A DNA stretch of 64,000 nucleotides from assembly GCA_015063305.1 (NCBI GenBank), contig SVUJ01000009.1, forward strand, positions 1 through 64,000, in the 5' to 3' direction. The stretch comes from Oscillospiraceae bacterium (GTDB lineage: Bacteria > Bacillota > Clostridia > Oscillospirales > CAG-272). Both the position numbers and the translations under genes were made by a program. Position 1 is the first letter of the stretch. The number at the start of each line of letters is the position of its first letter. Under the pieces are notes generated by a model. That model worked only from the letters and a program-made list of their open reading frames with translations. It was not told the origin of the DNA and did not search any database. Shown here piece by piece: positions 42,739-52,286 of the stretch.

Positions 42739-44031
42739 TTATTTTTTCTTTATCATTCGCGCTACGAAAAATCCGTCGGTGCGGTGTGTATCGGGATATA
42801 GCGAGAGCGCTCCGCCCTCACAGGATATTCCGCCAAAGCTGAAGCCGTCAAGCTCGAACTCGGGTGCTGATGCTAAAAATCTGCGTATATTCTCCTCGTT
42901 TTCCTCGGGGAAGATGGTGCAGGTGGAGTATACGAGCACACCGCCCGCCTTTACGTATCTCGAGCAATTTTTAAGTATCGCAAGCTGTATATCGGGCAGG
43001 GCGCTTGAGGTCTCGGGATCTTTGTAGCGAAGCTCGGGCTTTTTCGCGATAACGCCAAAGCCTGAGCAGGGAACGTCGCAAAGCACCTTGTCGGCAGTTG
43101 CCTCAAGCTCGGGGATAAATTTTCGCCCGTCGCAAACGTCAGCCTTTATTATGCTTATTCCAAGGCGCTGCGCTCCCTTGCTTATAAGCGAGAGCTTGTT
43201 TTTATGCAGGTCAAAGGAGAATATCTGCCCCTCGTTTTCCATATCTATAGCCGCGCCAAAGCTTTTTGAGCCGGGGCAGGAGCAGGCGTCAACGAGGATA
43301 TCTCCACTCTTCGCTCCAAGCGCGCCAACGCATATCTGCGACGCCTCGTCCTGAACGAAAAACAGTCCCTCGTCAAAGCCGTAGAGCCCACGTACCGCGC
43401 CGCCGACCTTGACGGCGTGCGGCGAGAGCTGAGAAAGTTCGGCATCAGGTATATTCTTGTATAATTCCTCGCGTGTGGTCTTAAGCGTATTCACGCGCAG
43501 AGTGGTCTTCGGAGTGTCGAATGAAGCGCCCAGAATACTCTCGGCACGCTCCAAGCCAAAGATCGCTATAAGCTTTTCGGCAAGCGGCAGACATACCGAG
43601 TACGCCGCCGAGAGGTATTCTGTGGGAGAGCCCTCGCGAGAGGGAAGGGCTATCGGCTCACTAAGGCGCATATAAGAGCGCAAAAGGGCGTTAACAAACC
43701 CCGCAAAGCTCTTTTTGCATAGAGCCACGGTTTCGTTTACCGCGGCGTGCGCGGGTATCTTGTCCATATATATGAGCTGATAAAGTCCCATACGAAGGGC
43801 ATAGATAGCCTCTTTGTCTATCTTCTCAAGGGGTCTTGACGAAAGCTTTGATATATAATAGTCAAGCGTCAGCCGTCTTTCGGTCACACCGTAGACTATC
43901 GCCGAGGCGAGCGCCTTGTCAAGAGGACAGAGTCCGCTCGCCTCAAGGGCGTTATCAAGCGCGATATTTGAATATTGATCCGAGCGCTCACAATCAAGGA
44001 GCACTTTTAAGGCTATCCGCCGTGCGTTCAT
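42739..44031 (-). CDS. rsmB: 16S rRNA (cytosine-967-C5)-methyltransferase
   Basis: 430 residues. N-terminal NusB-like domain, then a Rossmann methyltransferase with DACSCPGSKSFGAA, DVPCSGFGV (catalytic Cys) and VYSTCTIFPEENE. Confidence 0.95.
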   Translation of the reverse strand: MNARRIALKVLLDCERSDQYSNIALDNALEASGLCPLDKALASAIVYGVTERRLTLDYYISKLSSRPLEKIDKEAIYALRMGLYQLIYMDKIPAHAAVNETVALCKKSFAGFVNALLRSYMRLSEPIALPSREGSPTEYLSAAYSVCLPLAEKLIAIFGLERAESILGASFDTPKTTLRVNTLKTTREELYKNIPDAELSQLSPHAVKVGGAVRGLYGFDEGLFFVQDEASQICVGALGAKSGDILVDACSCPGSKSFGAAIDMENEGQIFSFDLHKNKLSLISKGAQRLGISIIKADVCDGRKFIPELEATADKVLCDVPCSGFGVIAKKPELRYKDPETSSALPDIQLAILKNCSRYVKAGGVLVYSTCTIFPEENEENIRRFLASAPEFELDGFSFGGISCEGGALSLYPDTHRTDGFFVARMIKKK

Positions 44032-44063
44032 ATTTCTATACCTTTACTTTAGTGATATCGTTG

Positions 44064-44756
44064 TTATCTTCTTCTGCCGTTGGCAAGTGTCAACAATCTG
44101 AGCAGGGTGAGCAGAGAGGTTGCAAGTGCCGCAACGTAGGTGAGTGCCGCCGCGCGGAGCACCTGAGCCGAAGCAGATGCCTCATTGGGGTCGAGCATAC
44201 CCGAGTGCTCTATCGCTTCCATCGCTCTTGACGATGCGTTGAACTCAACGGGGAGAGTGACGAGCTGGAAGAAGGTTACCGCCGAATAGAGGATTATTCC
44301 CGCAAGGAGCAGGGGCTCAAACGCCAGTATAAGTCCAAAAAGGAAGATTGGCATAGAGAGCATAGAACCGAATTTTGTTATCGGGATTATAGCCGAGCGT
44401 ATCTTTATGGGGAAATAGTGCTTCGCGTACTGTACCGCGTGTCCAGCCTCGTGACAGGCAACGCCCACCGCCGCCGCAGAGCTTGAATCGTAGACCGAGT
44501 CGGAAAGACGGATCACGTTATCTCTGGGGTCATAGTGGTCGGTAAGGTGACCGCGCACTCTCTCTATGCGGACCTCGCGAAGGCCGTTTGCGTCAAGGAC
44601 GCGGCGAGCCGCGTCAGCTCCCGTGATCCCTCTTTTGTTCTTTATCTTTGAATATTTATCGAATGTTGAATTTACGTTCATCTGCGCCCATATCGAAAAG
44701 ATAAGTGCGGGAAGAACTATAAGCAGCGTCCAGTCAAAATAAAATAAACCGAACAT
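44064..44756 (-). CDS. YugP-type neutral zinc metallopeptidase, membrane
   Basis: 230 residues with an N-terminal TM, zinc motif HEAGH followed by AVQYA, then three more TM helices. Usual member of the fmt-rsmB neighbourhood in Clostridia. Substrate unknown. Confidence 0.9.
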   Translation of the reverse strand: MFGLFYFDWTLLIVLPALIFSIWAQMNVNSTFDKYSKIKNKRGITGADAARRVLDANGLREVRIERVRGHLTDHYDPRDNVIRLSDSVYDSSSAAAVGVACHEAGHAVQYAKHYFPIKIRSAIIPITKFGSMLSMPIFLFGLILAFEPLLLAGIILYSAVTFFQLVTLPVEFNASSRAMEAIEHSGMLDPNEASASAQVLRAAALTYVAALATSLLTLLRLLTLANGRRR

Positions 44757-44776
44757 ATATCATTTTCCTTTCAAAA

Positions 44777-45712
44777 TCATTTCAGGATATCTCCGAGCGC
44801 TATTTTTCTGCCGCGTATGAAGTCAGCCGCGCTCATTCGTCCCTTGCCCTCGGGCAACACGCCCAAAAGGTTTACCGAGCCGCGTCCGCAGGCAACGGTA
44901 ATATTTCCGCCCTCAAGCGACACGACCTTTCCTGTGACTTCGTTTTCCGAGCTTCTCTCACATATCTCTGATCTGAATATTTTCAGCAGCTTACCGTCGG
45001 GCGTGTGAGTGAATGCGAGCGGTATCGGAGAAAGACCTCTTATGAGGTCGTGGACTGTTTTGGCATCTGCCGAGAAATCTATGAGGCAATCGCTTTTTTC
45101 TATTTTCGAGGCGTAGGTCGAAAGAGAATCGTCCTGAGGGATAGAGGGCGCGTTGCCCTCTTTTATACGCTCCACCGTGTCGAGCAGAACGCGAGCTCCG
45201 CAAGCTCCGAGCCTGTCGTGTATATCCTCAAAATTGTCGTTCTCGGCTATCTTAATTTCCTCTTTGAGTATCATATTTCCCGTATCAAGCCCCACGTCCA
45301 TATACATAGTGGTTATTCCCGTTACGGTGCGTCCGTCGATTATCGCCCTTTGCATAGGCGCAGCTCCACGGTATTCGGGGAGCAGAGAGCCGTGCACGTT
45401 GATACAGCCGTATTTGGGATATTTTATCACGTTTTCGGGCAGTATCTTGCCGTAAGCGACTACAACTATAAGCTCGGGGTCCAGCTCACTCAGAAGATTG
45501 GAAAACTCCTCGCCCCTGAGGGTATTCGGCTGATATACCTTTATTCCTCTCTCCTCGGCGTAGACCTTAACGGGCGGCGGAGTCATAGTATATCCGCGCC
45601 CCTTGGGTTTATCGGGCTGAGTTATTACCCCTATTATATTTTCCCCCGAGGTGCAGAGCGCATCAAGGGAAAATACGGCAAAATCGGGCGTACCCATAAA
45701 AAGAGTTCTCAT
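44777..45712 (-). CDS. fmt: Methionyl-tRNA formyltransferase
   Basis: 311 residues. FMGTPDFAV start, CINVHGSLLPEYRGAAPMQR with the catalytic SLLP motif, and a C-terminal OB domain. Uses 10-formyl-THF to formylate the initiator tRNA; the product is later cleaved by Def next door. Confidence 0.97.
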   Translation of the reverse strand: MRTLFMGTPDFAVFSLDALCTSGENIIGVITQPDKPKGRGYTMTPPPVKVYAEERGIKVYQPNTLRGEEFSNLLSELDPELIVVVAYGKILPENVIKYPKYGCINVHGSLLPEYRGAAPMQRAIIDGRTVTGITTMYMDVGLDTGNMILKEEIKIAENDNFEDIHDRLGACGARVLLDTVERIKEGNAPSIPQDDSLSTYASKIEKSDCLIDFSADAKTVHDLIRGLSPIPLAFTHTPDGKLLKIFRSEICERSSENEVTGKVVSLEGGNITVACGRGSVNLLGVLPEGKGRMSAADFIRGRKIALGDILK

Positions 45713-45724
45713 ATATGACCTCCG

Positions 45725-46180
45725 TCAGCGGCTTTCAATGTCTGTTGCGATATCGATATAGAGCTTTCCGTCAAGGTGGTCGAGCTCGTGACAGAGCGCT
45801 CTCGCCAGAAGCTCAGAGCCTGTTATATCAAATATCTCACCGTGTCTGTTCATAGCTCTCACCGTCACGTGCATAGGGCGCGTGACGTTTCCGAATTTAC
45901 CCGGCACGGAAAGACAGCCCTCGCTTCCGCTCTGTGTTCCCGAATATGCTATTATCTTGGGGTTTATCAGCTCTATGAGCTGTCCCTCTTCTACCTCTAT
46001 AACTACTATTCTGCGCAGCACTCCAACCTGAGGTGCGGCAAGACCAACGCCGTCTGCGGCGTGCATCGTTTCTGCCATATCGTCAAGCAGAGTCAGAATT
46101 CTTGGTGTTATCTTATCAACGGGACGGCAGGTCTTGCGAAGAACGTCGTCGCCAAGCTTTACTATTTTTAATTTTGCCAT
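45725..46180 (-). CDS. def: Peptide deformylase
   Basis: 151 residues. Three motifs: GVGLAAPQVG, EGCLSVPG, and HELDHLDG (metal ligands Cys, His, His; catalytic Glu). Confidence 0.97.
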   Translation of the reverse strand: MAKLKIVKLGDDVLRKTCRPVDKITPRILTLLDDMAETMHAADGVGLAAPQVGVLRRIVVIEVEEGQLIELINPKIIAYSGTQSGSEGCLSVPGKFGNVTRPMHVTVRAMNRHGEIFDITGSELLARALCHELDHLDGKLYIDIATDIESR

Positions 46181-46203
46181 AATACTATTCCTTTATAACT
46201 TAA

Positions 46204-48690
46204 TCATATATTTGAGGGATTAAAGTCTATCGAGAGTGACAGCCTTCTGCCCGAGCCCTTGGAAAACAGGGTAAGAATATCGCTGAACAGCGCTCTTGAG
46301 CGCTTGTTAAGACGGCATTTTATTATTATCCGCATACGGTATTTGTTGTCCACCTTGTATACGGGCGCTTCAAACGGTCCGAATATTATCATAGGAACGT
46401 CGCGGTATTCGCCCTCCGAGCGCTCTTTGAGCTCCTTTGCTATCACGGTCGCGCCCTTCACCAGCTCACTTTCCTCGGTGCAGCTGAGTGTCAGCATCGC
46501 GATATCGCAAAAGGGCGGGAAGACCAAAAGACGGCGCAGACGTATCTCGCTCTTATAAAATGCCTCGTAGTCCTGAGCGCAGGCGAGCTTTATACACTCG
46601 TTGTCGGGATTGTTGGTCTGTATTACCGCCTCTCCGTGCCTGTCGGCTCTGCCCGCTCTGCCTATGACTTGTGTTATCATAGCGAATGTGCGCTCTGCCG
46701 CTCTGTAGTCGTCAAGATACAGAGATGAGTCGGCAAGCAGAACTCCAACCATCGTCACGTCGGGAAAATCGTGTCCCTTGGTAACCATCTGTGTTCCAAG
46801 CATAACGTCCGCCTCGTGGCGTCTGAATTTTCCAAGCATATCTTCGTATGCGTATTTTGTCGATGCGCTGTCGGTATCCATACGGAGCACCGACGCGTTT
46901 GGAATAAGCTTTTGCAGCTCCTGCTCAACTCGCTGTGTGCCGTAGCCTATCCTTGCAAGATGCGGGCTGTGGCAGGACGGACATTCCTCGGGAAGAGCTG
47001 TCCTTCTTCCGCACCAATGACAGCGCAGCTCGCCCCTCTCATAATCTCTGCCTACCGTGTGATAGGTCATAGACACACTGCAAACAGGACATTTGACCGC
47101 CTCTCCGCAGCTTCTGCAACTCAAAAAATTATTATATCCTCGTCTGTTGAGAAAGAGCACCGACTGTCCGCCCGCCTTGTGCGCGTCAACAAGCTTTTGG
47201 CAGAGCAGAGAAGACAGGGGGGAAAGATTTCCTTCCTCGCCCTCACGCCTCATATCGTAGACCGTAACGTCGGGAAGCACCGCTTCGCCAAAACGCTTGG
47301 TGAGCTTGACAAGAGTATATTTTCCTTCCTCTGCCTTTCTGTAGCTCTCTATCGAGGGTGTCGCGGACGCGAGCAGCATCAGCGCTTTGTTGTGTGCGCA
47401 ACGGTAGCGCGCTATATCTCTGGCGTGGTATTTCGGGTTCATATCCGATTTGTAGGTGTGCTCCTGTTCCTCGTCTATGATGATAAGTCCGAGGTCTTTT
47501 ACGGGGGCGAAAACGGCAGAGCGAGTGCCTATGACTACGTCAGCCTTGCCCTCTTTTATCTTGTTGTAGGTGTCAAATCTCTCACCCGCAGAGAGCGCCG
47601 AATGTATCACCGCCACGCGCTCTCCGTAGCGAGAGCAGAAAAGTCCAAGCGTTTGCGGCGTGAGCGATATCTCGGGCAAAAGCAGTATAACTCCCTTGCC
47701 GTCGCCCAGCACTCGGTCTATGAGCTTCATCATAACGCAGGTCTTTCCGCTTCCTGTTATTCCGTGAAGCAGGGCCGCCTTCGCCTCTTTGGTATCTATG
47801 AGAGCGTTCAGCGTATCGAGCGCGCTTTGCTGTTCGTCGTTAAGCTCTATAGCTTTAGCCTCACCGATATATTCCCCAAGGTCACTGCGGTCTATCTTAA
47901 GCTCGGTCTTTTGCAGTATCCCCTTGGTCACCAGCGCCTTTATCTGCGCCTTTGAAGCACCTGTGAGGGATATAAGCTCATCCTCGTGTGTAGGTTCGTC
48001 CTTGTCCACAAGAGAACGAACTATCTCTATATGCATCTCGGAGCGCAAGCGGAACTCCTTGTCGCTTCCGTCGCATATTGCTTTTGCTTGTTCGCCTGAT
48101 ATAGCCAAAGAGTAAAGTCTTTCGCTTTTTTCTGCTTTATCCCTGACCTCAAAGCTCCTCGTTACCGCTCCGCAGTCGCGCAGCTTTTTCAAAAGGCCAA
48201 CGGTTAGCGAACCAAACCTTTTTTCGAGTAAATCAAAGCTGACGCTTCCTCGTTTGCGGATATAATCGCAAATAAGAAGCGTCGTCGCGTCGAGTTTTTT
48301 GAGTATTTCGTCAGAGCAGGGAGCGGCAGAATAGATCTCTACCATACGCGAGATTATCGATGCGGGTACGATAGCCCTTACCGCCTCGCCAAAGGTGCAG
48401 AGCGTCTGCTCCTTCATAAAGGCGCAAAGTGACAAAAGCTCCTCCGAAAGAGAGAGCTTTACGTCGCATACCGAAAAGATGGGCTTATAGTCGAGCGCCT
48501 TGTTCGGGGACTCCGTGCGGAGCTCGGTTACTATAGCGAAGACCTTTCTGTTTGACGCGCCAAAGGGGACGGTAACGAACATTCCGCGCTTTATCTGTGC
48601 GCGTAGCTCTGACGGTATATAATAACCGTAGTTATTGTCAAGGAAAAACGGATTGTCAAGCAGGTAAACGCCGGCGTATTCGTATTCCAT
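46204..48690 (-). CDS. priA: Primosomal protein N' (PriA helicase)
   Basis: 828 residues. N-terminal 3'-DNA-binding domain, Walker A HGITGSGKT, DEEQ box, paired Cys zinc-binding region (CRSCGEAVKCPVC, then CHWC and CPSC) and helicase C-terminal motifs (GTQMVTKGHDFP, QVIGRAGRADR). Restarts stalled forks. Confidence 0.97.
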   Translation of the reverse strand: MEYEYAGVYLLDNPFFLDNNYGYYIPSELRAQIKRGMFVTVPFGASNRKVFAIVTELRTESPNKALDYKPIFSVCDVKLSLSEELLSLCAFMKEQTLCTFGEAVRAIVPASIISRMVEIYSAAPCSDEILKKLDATTLLICDYIRKRGSVSFDLLEKRFGSLTVGLLKKLRDCGAVTRSFEVRDKAEKSERLYSLAISGEQAKAICDGSDKEFRLRSEMHIEIVRSLVDKDEPTHEDELISLTGASKAQIKALVTKGILQKTELKIDRSDLGEYIGEAKAIELNDEQQSALDTLNALIDTKEAKAALLHGITGSGKTCVMMKLIDRVLGDGKGVILLLPEISLTPQTLGLFCSRYGERVAVIHSALSAGERFDTYNKIKEGKADVVIGTRSAVFAPVKDLGLIIIDEEQEHTYKSDMNPKYHARDIARYRCAHNKALMLLASATPSIESYRKAEEGKYTLVKLTKRFGEAVLPDVTVYDMRREGEEGNLSPLSSLLCQKLVDAHKAGGQSVLFLNRRGYNNFLSCRSCGEAVKCPVCSVSMTYHTVGRDYERGELRCHWCGRRTALPEECPSCHSPHLARIGYGTQRVEQELQKLIPNASVLRMDTDSASTKYAYEDMLGKFRRHEADVMLGTQMVTKGHDFPDVTMVGVLLADSSLYLDDYRAAERTFAMITQVIGRAGRADRHGEAVIQTNNPDNECIKLACAQDYEAFYKSEIRLRRLLVFPPFCDIAMLTLSCTEESELVKGATVIAKELKERSEGEYRDVPMIIFGPFEAPVYKVDNKYRMRIIIKCRLNKRSRALFSDILTLFSKGSGRRLSLSIDFNPSNI

Positions 48691-48728
48691 AGCCGTCCTC
48701 CTCTCAAAATTCGTTTTTCGACAGGGGC

Positions 48729-49031
48729 TTATTCAGCCGCTTCCTCCACCACGGGAGTTTCTTCCTCGTTCTCTATTCTCACAAGGGTATATTCACCGTT
48801 GTGTATGCGGTTGATGGCATTCTTTACCGCCTTTTCGTCACGGTATTCCTTGTTGATCGAGTTGATGAGGTTTCTGTCGGTCTCCTTGTTTCCTGTCGAA
48901 GCCTTTTCGGCAGCCTCGCGCTGCTGAACGTACTCATCGGTGATCTTTCTTGCGCACTTTGCGGTAGCAAGGGCAAGCTCGTAACGGTTGAATTCATTTT
49001 TTGTAAGTTCGCTTATAGTAGGGTAAAGCAT
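48729..49031 (-). CDS. rpoZ: RNA polymerase omega subunit
   Basis: 100 residues. YPTISELTKNEFNRYELALA and AKCARKITDEY are the RpoZ core. Extended acidic tail. Normally followed by coaBC, which is missing here; priA follows directly. Confidence 0.88.
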   Translation of the reverse strand: MLYPTISELTKNEFNRYELALATAKCARKITDEYVQQREAAEKASTGNKETDRNLINSINKEYRDEKAVKNAINRIHNGEYTLVRIENEEETPVVEEAAE

Positions 49032-49106
49032 AATGTATCTCCTTGGAATTTATTATTGTGGGTATTGTTAGTATTGTAAAATTTTTCGGTGAATAGTCAC
49101 GCGGTC

Positions 49107-49715
49107 TCAGTCTTCAAAATATCTGTCGCGGACGTTGGGATTTCTCCTTATCGAGCTCTTTTCGGCATCAACTATCGCCCTTATGCGGTCTGCCGCCTCG
49201 GTATCCTTGCCATCGTAGTTGTAAACTATGTAGTCGTAAGAGCTGACGTCGGCAAGCTCCTCGCGAGTCCGCTCAAGACGGGCAAGTACCTTATCCTCGC
49301 TCTCAGTTCCTCTTCCTCTGAGCCTCTGCTCTTGAGTTTTGAACGAGGGGGGAAGGAGCATTATAAGTACCGCGTCGGGATACTTTTCTTTTATCTGGTT
49401 CGCTCCGTCAACCTCTATCTCAAGTATCAGGTTTTTGCCGCTCTCAAGCACCGCTATCGCCTCTTTTTTCGGCGTTCCGTAAAAGTTGCCGCAATATTCG
49501 GTGTATTCAAGCATATCGCCGTTTTCAATGCGCGATATAAAATCCTCTTTTGTGATGAAATGGTAGTTCACTCCGTCAACCTCTCCGGGGCGGGGCATAC
49601 GCGTGGTAGCCGACACCGAGTAAACGAAATCTCCGCTTCCTATCAGGTGGGCGTTTACAGTACCCTTTCCGCTTCCCGCAGGGCCTGAGATTATAAGCAT
49701 TAATCCTTTTGACAT
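49107..49715 (-). CDS. gmk: Guanylate kinase
   Basis: 202 residues. P-loop GPAGSGKGT, TTRMPRPGEVDGVNYHFI (GMP binding) and ILEIEVDGANQIKEKYP. Confidence 0.96.
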   Translation of the reverse strand: MSKGLMLIISGPAGSGKGTVNAHLIGSGDFVYSVSATTRMPRPGEVDGVNYHFITKEDFISRIENGDMLEYTEYCGNFYGTPKKEAIAVLESGKNLILEIEVDGANQIKEKYPDAVLIMLLPPSFKTQEQRLRGRGTESEDKVLARLERTREELADVSSYDYIVYNYDGKDTEAADRIRAIVDAEKSSIRRNPNVRDRYFED

Positions 49716-49735
49716 ATCCTTTTTGTCCTTTGTCC

Positions 49736-50002
49736 TTATTCTTCCTCGTCGTCTTCCGCGCTGTCCGTGCCGTCGCCGAGTCTGTTTGATATGCGCTCGG
49801 GGGTGAGGGCGGAGAGAAGAACGTGCTCACTGTCGGTGATTATCACCGCGCGTGTGCGGCGGCCGCAGGAAACGTCTATAACGCGTCCGCTGTCCTTCGC
49901 GTCCTGAACCAGACGCTTTATCGGTGCGGAATCGGGGCTGACGATAGTAACTATCCGCTCAGACGCCGCCATATTTCCAAATCCAATATTTATGAGCTTC
50001 AT
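49736..50002 (-). CDS. remA: RemA-family regulator (DUF370)
   Basis: 88 residues. [20 protein letters not shown] and [12 protein letters not shown] are diagnostic. DNA-binding matrix regulator in Bacillus; typically between yicC and gmk, as here. Confidence 0.93.
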   Translation of the reverse strand: MKLINIGFGNMAASERIVTIVSPDSAPIKRLVQDAKDSGRVIDVSCGRRTRAVIITDSEHVLLSALTPERISNRLGDGTDSAEDDEEE

Positions 50003-50014
50003 TTTTTGCGCCTC

Positions 50015-50902
50015 TTATTCGATATTTTGTATCTGCTCGCGTATCTTTTCTATCTCGCACTTTACGTCAACCACCTTGCGGGTGATGGCCGAGTTCGAGG
50101 ATTTCGAGCCTATCGTGTTTATCTCGCGGTTGAGCTCCTGGGTGAGGAAGTCAAGCTTTCTTCCAACGGGCTCATGAGAGTTCAGTATATCGCGAAAACC
50201 GTCAAAATGGGAGCGAAGGCGTACCAGCTCCTCGTCTATCGCTATCTTATCCGCGAATATAGCACATTCGGTGAGTATCCTGTTCTCGTCGAAAACTATT
50301 CTGTTGTCCGAGAGCATATCGCGCAGTCTTTCCTCAAGCTTCTGACGGTAGGTGCGCGTGTCCTCGGCGGAAAGCGCGTCTATCTCGTCGACCGAGCGGC
50401 TGATAGAGGATATCTTTCCAAGCAGGTCTTTTTCGATATTTTCTCCCTCTCGGCGTCTTGCCTCGATAAATCGCTCTATCGCGATATCAAGGACAGCCGA
50501 CACATCTTGCCAATCTTTTTCCTCGTCATCGGCGGCTTTTGTTTGAATGAAAACATCGCGGTTCTGAGCCACCGTCATCACCGAGATATCGTCACGAAGA
50601 CTAAACCTCTCGCCGAGCGCGCGGAGCGCGGCTATATAGCTTGAAGCGTACGCTTCATCGGGGATTATATTTATCTGCGGTGTGTCGAGCAGGTCGATGC
50701 CGATATAAACGTCGACCTTTCCTCTTGCGACCGAGTGGGATTGCAGATAGGGTTTTATCTTTTCCTCAAGATAGGAAAAGGCTCTGGGGAGCTTTACCGA
50801 GCAATCGAAAAAACGGTTGTTCACCGATTTTATCTCAACGGTTATATCCTTTCCGCCAACAGTTTCTCTGGCTCTGCCGAAAGCGGTCATACTTCTTATC
50901 AT
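50015..50902 (-). CDS. yicC: YicC-family endoribonuclease
   Basis: 295 residues from the ATG after GTGAAAGGAAC. Starts MIRSMTAFGRA, contains EIKSVNNRFFD, and ends with the DUF1732 region VGRKLDFLTQELNREINTIG. First gene of the minus-strand operon running to priA and beyond. Confidence 0.94.
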   Translation of the reverse strand: MIRSMTAFGRARETVGGKDITVEIKSVNNRFFDCSVKLPRAFSYLEEKIKPYLQSHSVARGKVDVYIGIDLLDTPQINIIPDEAYASSYIAALRALGERFSLRDDISVMTVAQNRDVFIQTKAADDEEKDWQDVSAVLDIAIERFIEARRREGENIEKDLLGKISSISRSVDEIDALSAEDTRTYRQKLEERLRDMLSDNRIVFDENRILTECAIFADKIAIDEELVRLRSHFDGFRDILNSHEPVGRKLDFLTQELNREINTIGSKSSNSAITRKVVDVKCEIEKIREQIQNIE

Positions 50903-50947
50903 TTCGTCTGTTCCTTTCACTATAAAGCCAATTATACATACATAATT

Positions 50948-50976
50948 ATTATAATACACCCTCAAAAATTTGTCAA
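50948..50976 (-). promoter_or_regulatory. Promoter of the yicC operon
   Basis: TTGACA, 17-bp spacer, TATAAT on the minus strand. Confidence 0.85.
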
Positions 50977-51044
50977 GGATTTTTACATTTTACTTCCATT
51001 TTTAGCTTTTTTGTAAATGATGAGATGTTTTTTTGAAAAAGTAC

Positions 51045-51073
51045 TTGAAATTGTGGGGAAAATGTAGTAAAAT
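51045..51073 (+). promoter_or_regulatory. Promoter of efp
   Basis: TTGAAA, 17-bp spacer, TAAAAT. Confidence 0.65.
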
Positions 51074-51147
51074 AAACTGTATTTTAATGCGTACCACAGA
51101 GTTGAAGTATGCAAAATCTAAATTTAATTTTCGGAGGTAAATAGAAA

Positions 51148-51705
51148 ATGGTAGTAGCCGGCGATTTTAAAAACGGTATAACCTTTGATATGGACGGAAG
51201 TGTATTTCAGGTTATCGAGTTCCAGCACGTAAAGCCCGGAAAGGGAGCAGCTTTCGTTCGTACAAAAATAAAGAACGTTATCACAGGTTCTGTTATTGAA
51301 AGAACTTTTAGCCCTACGGACAAGTTCGAGAACGCTTACATCGAGAGAAAGGAAATGCAGTACTCCTACAACGACGGAGATCTGTACTACTTCATGGACA
51401 TGGAGACATTCGACATGATCCCTCTCAACAGCGACAAGCTTCCCGAGAACTTCAAGTTCGTTAAGGAAGAGATGCTCTGTAAGATAGTTTCCTACAAGGG
51501 TAACGTATTTGACGTAGAGCCCCCCACGTTCGTTGAGCTCGTTGTTACCGCAACCGATCCCGGATTTGCAGGAAACACCGCAACCAACACACTTAAGCCC
51601 GCAACTCTTGAAACAGGCGCGGTCATCAAGGTTCCGCTCTTCGTTAACGAGGGTGACACACTTAAGATAGATACCAGAACAGGCGAGTATCTTTCCAGAG
51701 TTTAA
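51148..51705 (+). CDS. efp: Translation elongation factor P
   Basis: 185 residues. KOW-like N-domain with [16 protein letters not shown] (the tip loop has Lys replaced by GKGA-A), two OB domains, ends [16 protein letters not shown]. Relieves ribosome stalling at polyproline. GGAGGT site. Confidence 0.97.
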   Translation: MVVAGDFKNGITFDMDGSVFQVIEFQHVKPGKGAAFVRTKIKNVITGSVIERTFSPTDKFENAYIERKEMQYSYNDGDLYYFMDMETFDMIPLNSDKLPENFKFVKEEMLCKIVSYKGNVFDVEPPTFVELVVTATDPGFAGNTATNTLKPATLETGAVIKVPLFVNEGDTLKIDTRTGEYLSRV

Positions 51706-51726
51706 TTAAATTACGGAGGTGTTATT

Positions 51727-52188
51727 ATGACACTCAATGAAAAGGCAGCTTACATCAAGGGCCTCGCAGAGGGACTTGAGATAGATAACGGCTCTAAGGA
51801 GGGAAAGGTCATCGCGGCTCTGCTTGACCTCGTTTCCGATATGGCTATCACTATTTCCGATATGGAAGAGGACATCGAGTATCTCAACGATTATATCGAG
51901 GAGATAGACGAGGACCTCGGAGAGGCGGAGGAGTGCTTGCTTGACTGCGGCTGTTACGACGATGAGGACGAGTGCGACGGAGATTGCGATTGCTGCGATC
52001 TTGATTGCGACTGCGAGTTTGACGATGAGGACGAGGAGTTCTTTGAGATAGACTGTCCTTCCTGCGGCGAGACCGTATGCTTTGACGACAGCATCGATCC
52101 CGAGGATCTCATCTGCCCCGCTTGCGGCGAGAAATTCGAGTGCATCGTGTCTGAGGACGACCTCAAGGCGATAGACGGCGCTGAATAA
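51727..52188 (+). CDS. CD1247-N-domain, Cys/Asp-rich zinc-ribbon protein
   Basis: 153 residues. Helical N-domain (EKAAYIKGLAEGLEID), a coiled acidic stretch, then a run of Cys/Asp-rich pairs (about 75-97; 10 Cys) and a C-terminal zinc ribbon CPSCGE...CPACGEKF. Clostridia-specific family often next to efp. Probably binds zinc or other metals; role unknown. Confidence 0.85.
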   Translation: MTLNEKAAYIKGLAEGLEIDNGSKEGKVIAALLDLVSDMAITISDMEEDIEYLNDYIEEIDEDLGEAEECLLDCGCYDDEDECDGDCDCCDLDCDCEFDDEDEEFFEIDCPSCGETVCFDDSIDPEDLICPACGEKFECIVSEDDLKAIDGAE

Positions 52189-52206
52189 TAAGTTTGAATA
52201 AAGCTA

Positions 52207-52240
52207 AAAAGGATACCACCTTTGCAGGTGGTATCCTTTT
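52207..52240 (+). terminator. Terminator of efp operon
   Basis: AAAAGGATACCACC/GGTGGTATCCTTTT, 6-nt loop. Bidirectional appearance, also near the 3' end of the P-type ATPase gene. Confidence 0.88.
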
Positions 52241-52248
52241 TATATTGT

Positions 52249-52271
52249 TCGGACGACCAATGGTCGCCCCT
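52249..52271. repeat. Solo REP-like arm
   Basis: GGACGACCAATGGTCGCCCCTA type sequence, resembling one arm of the REP palindromes; hairpin GACC-AAT-GGTC. Confidence 0.4.
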
Positions 52272-52286
52272 AGCCATATGATTGCC

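Noticed and set aside
46771-47955. 394-residue frame antisense to priA
   Set aside because: Shadow frame with low-complexity reading of priA; no motifs.
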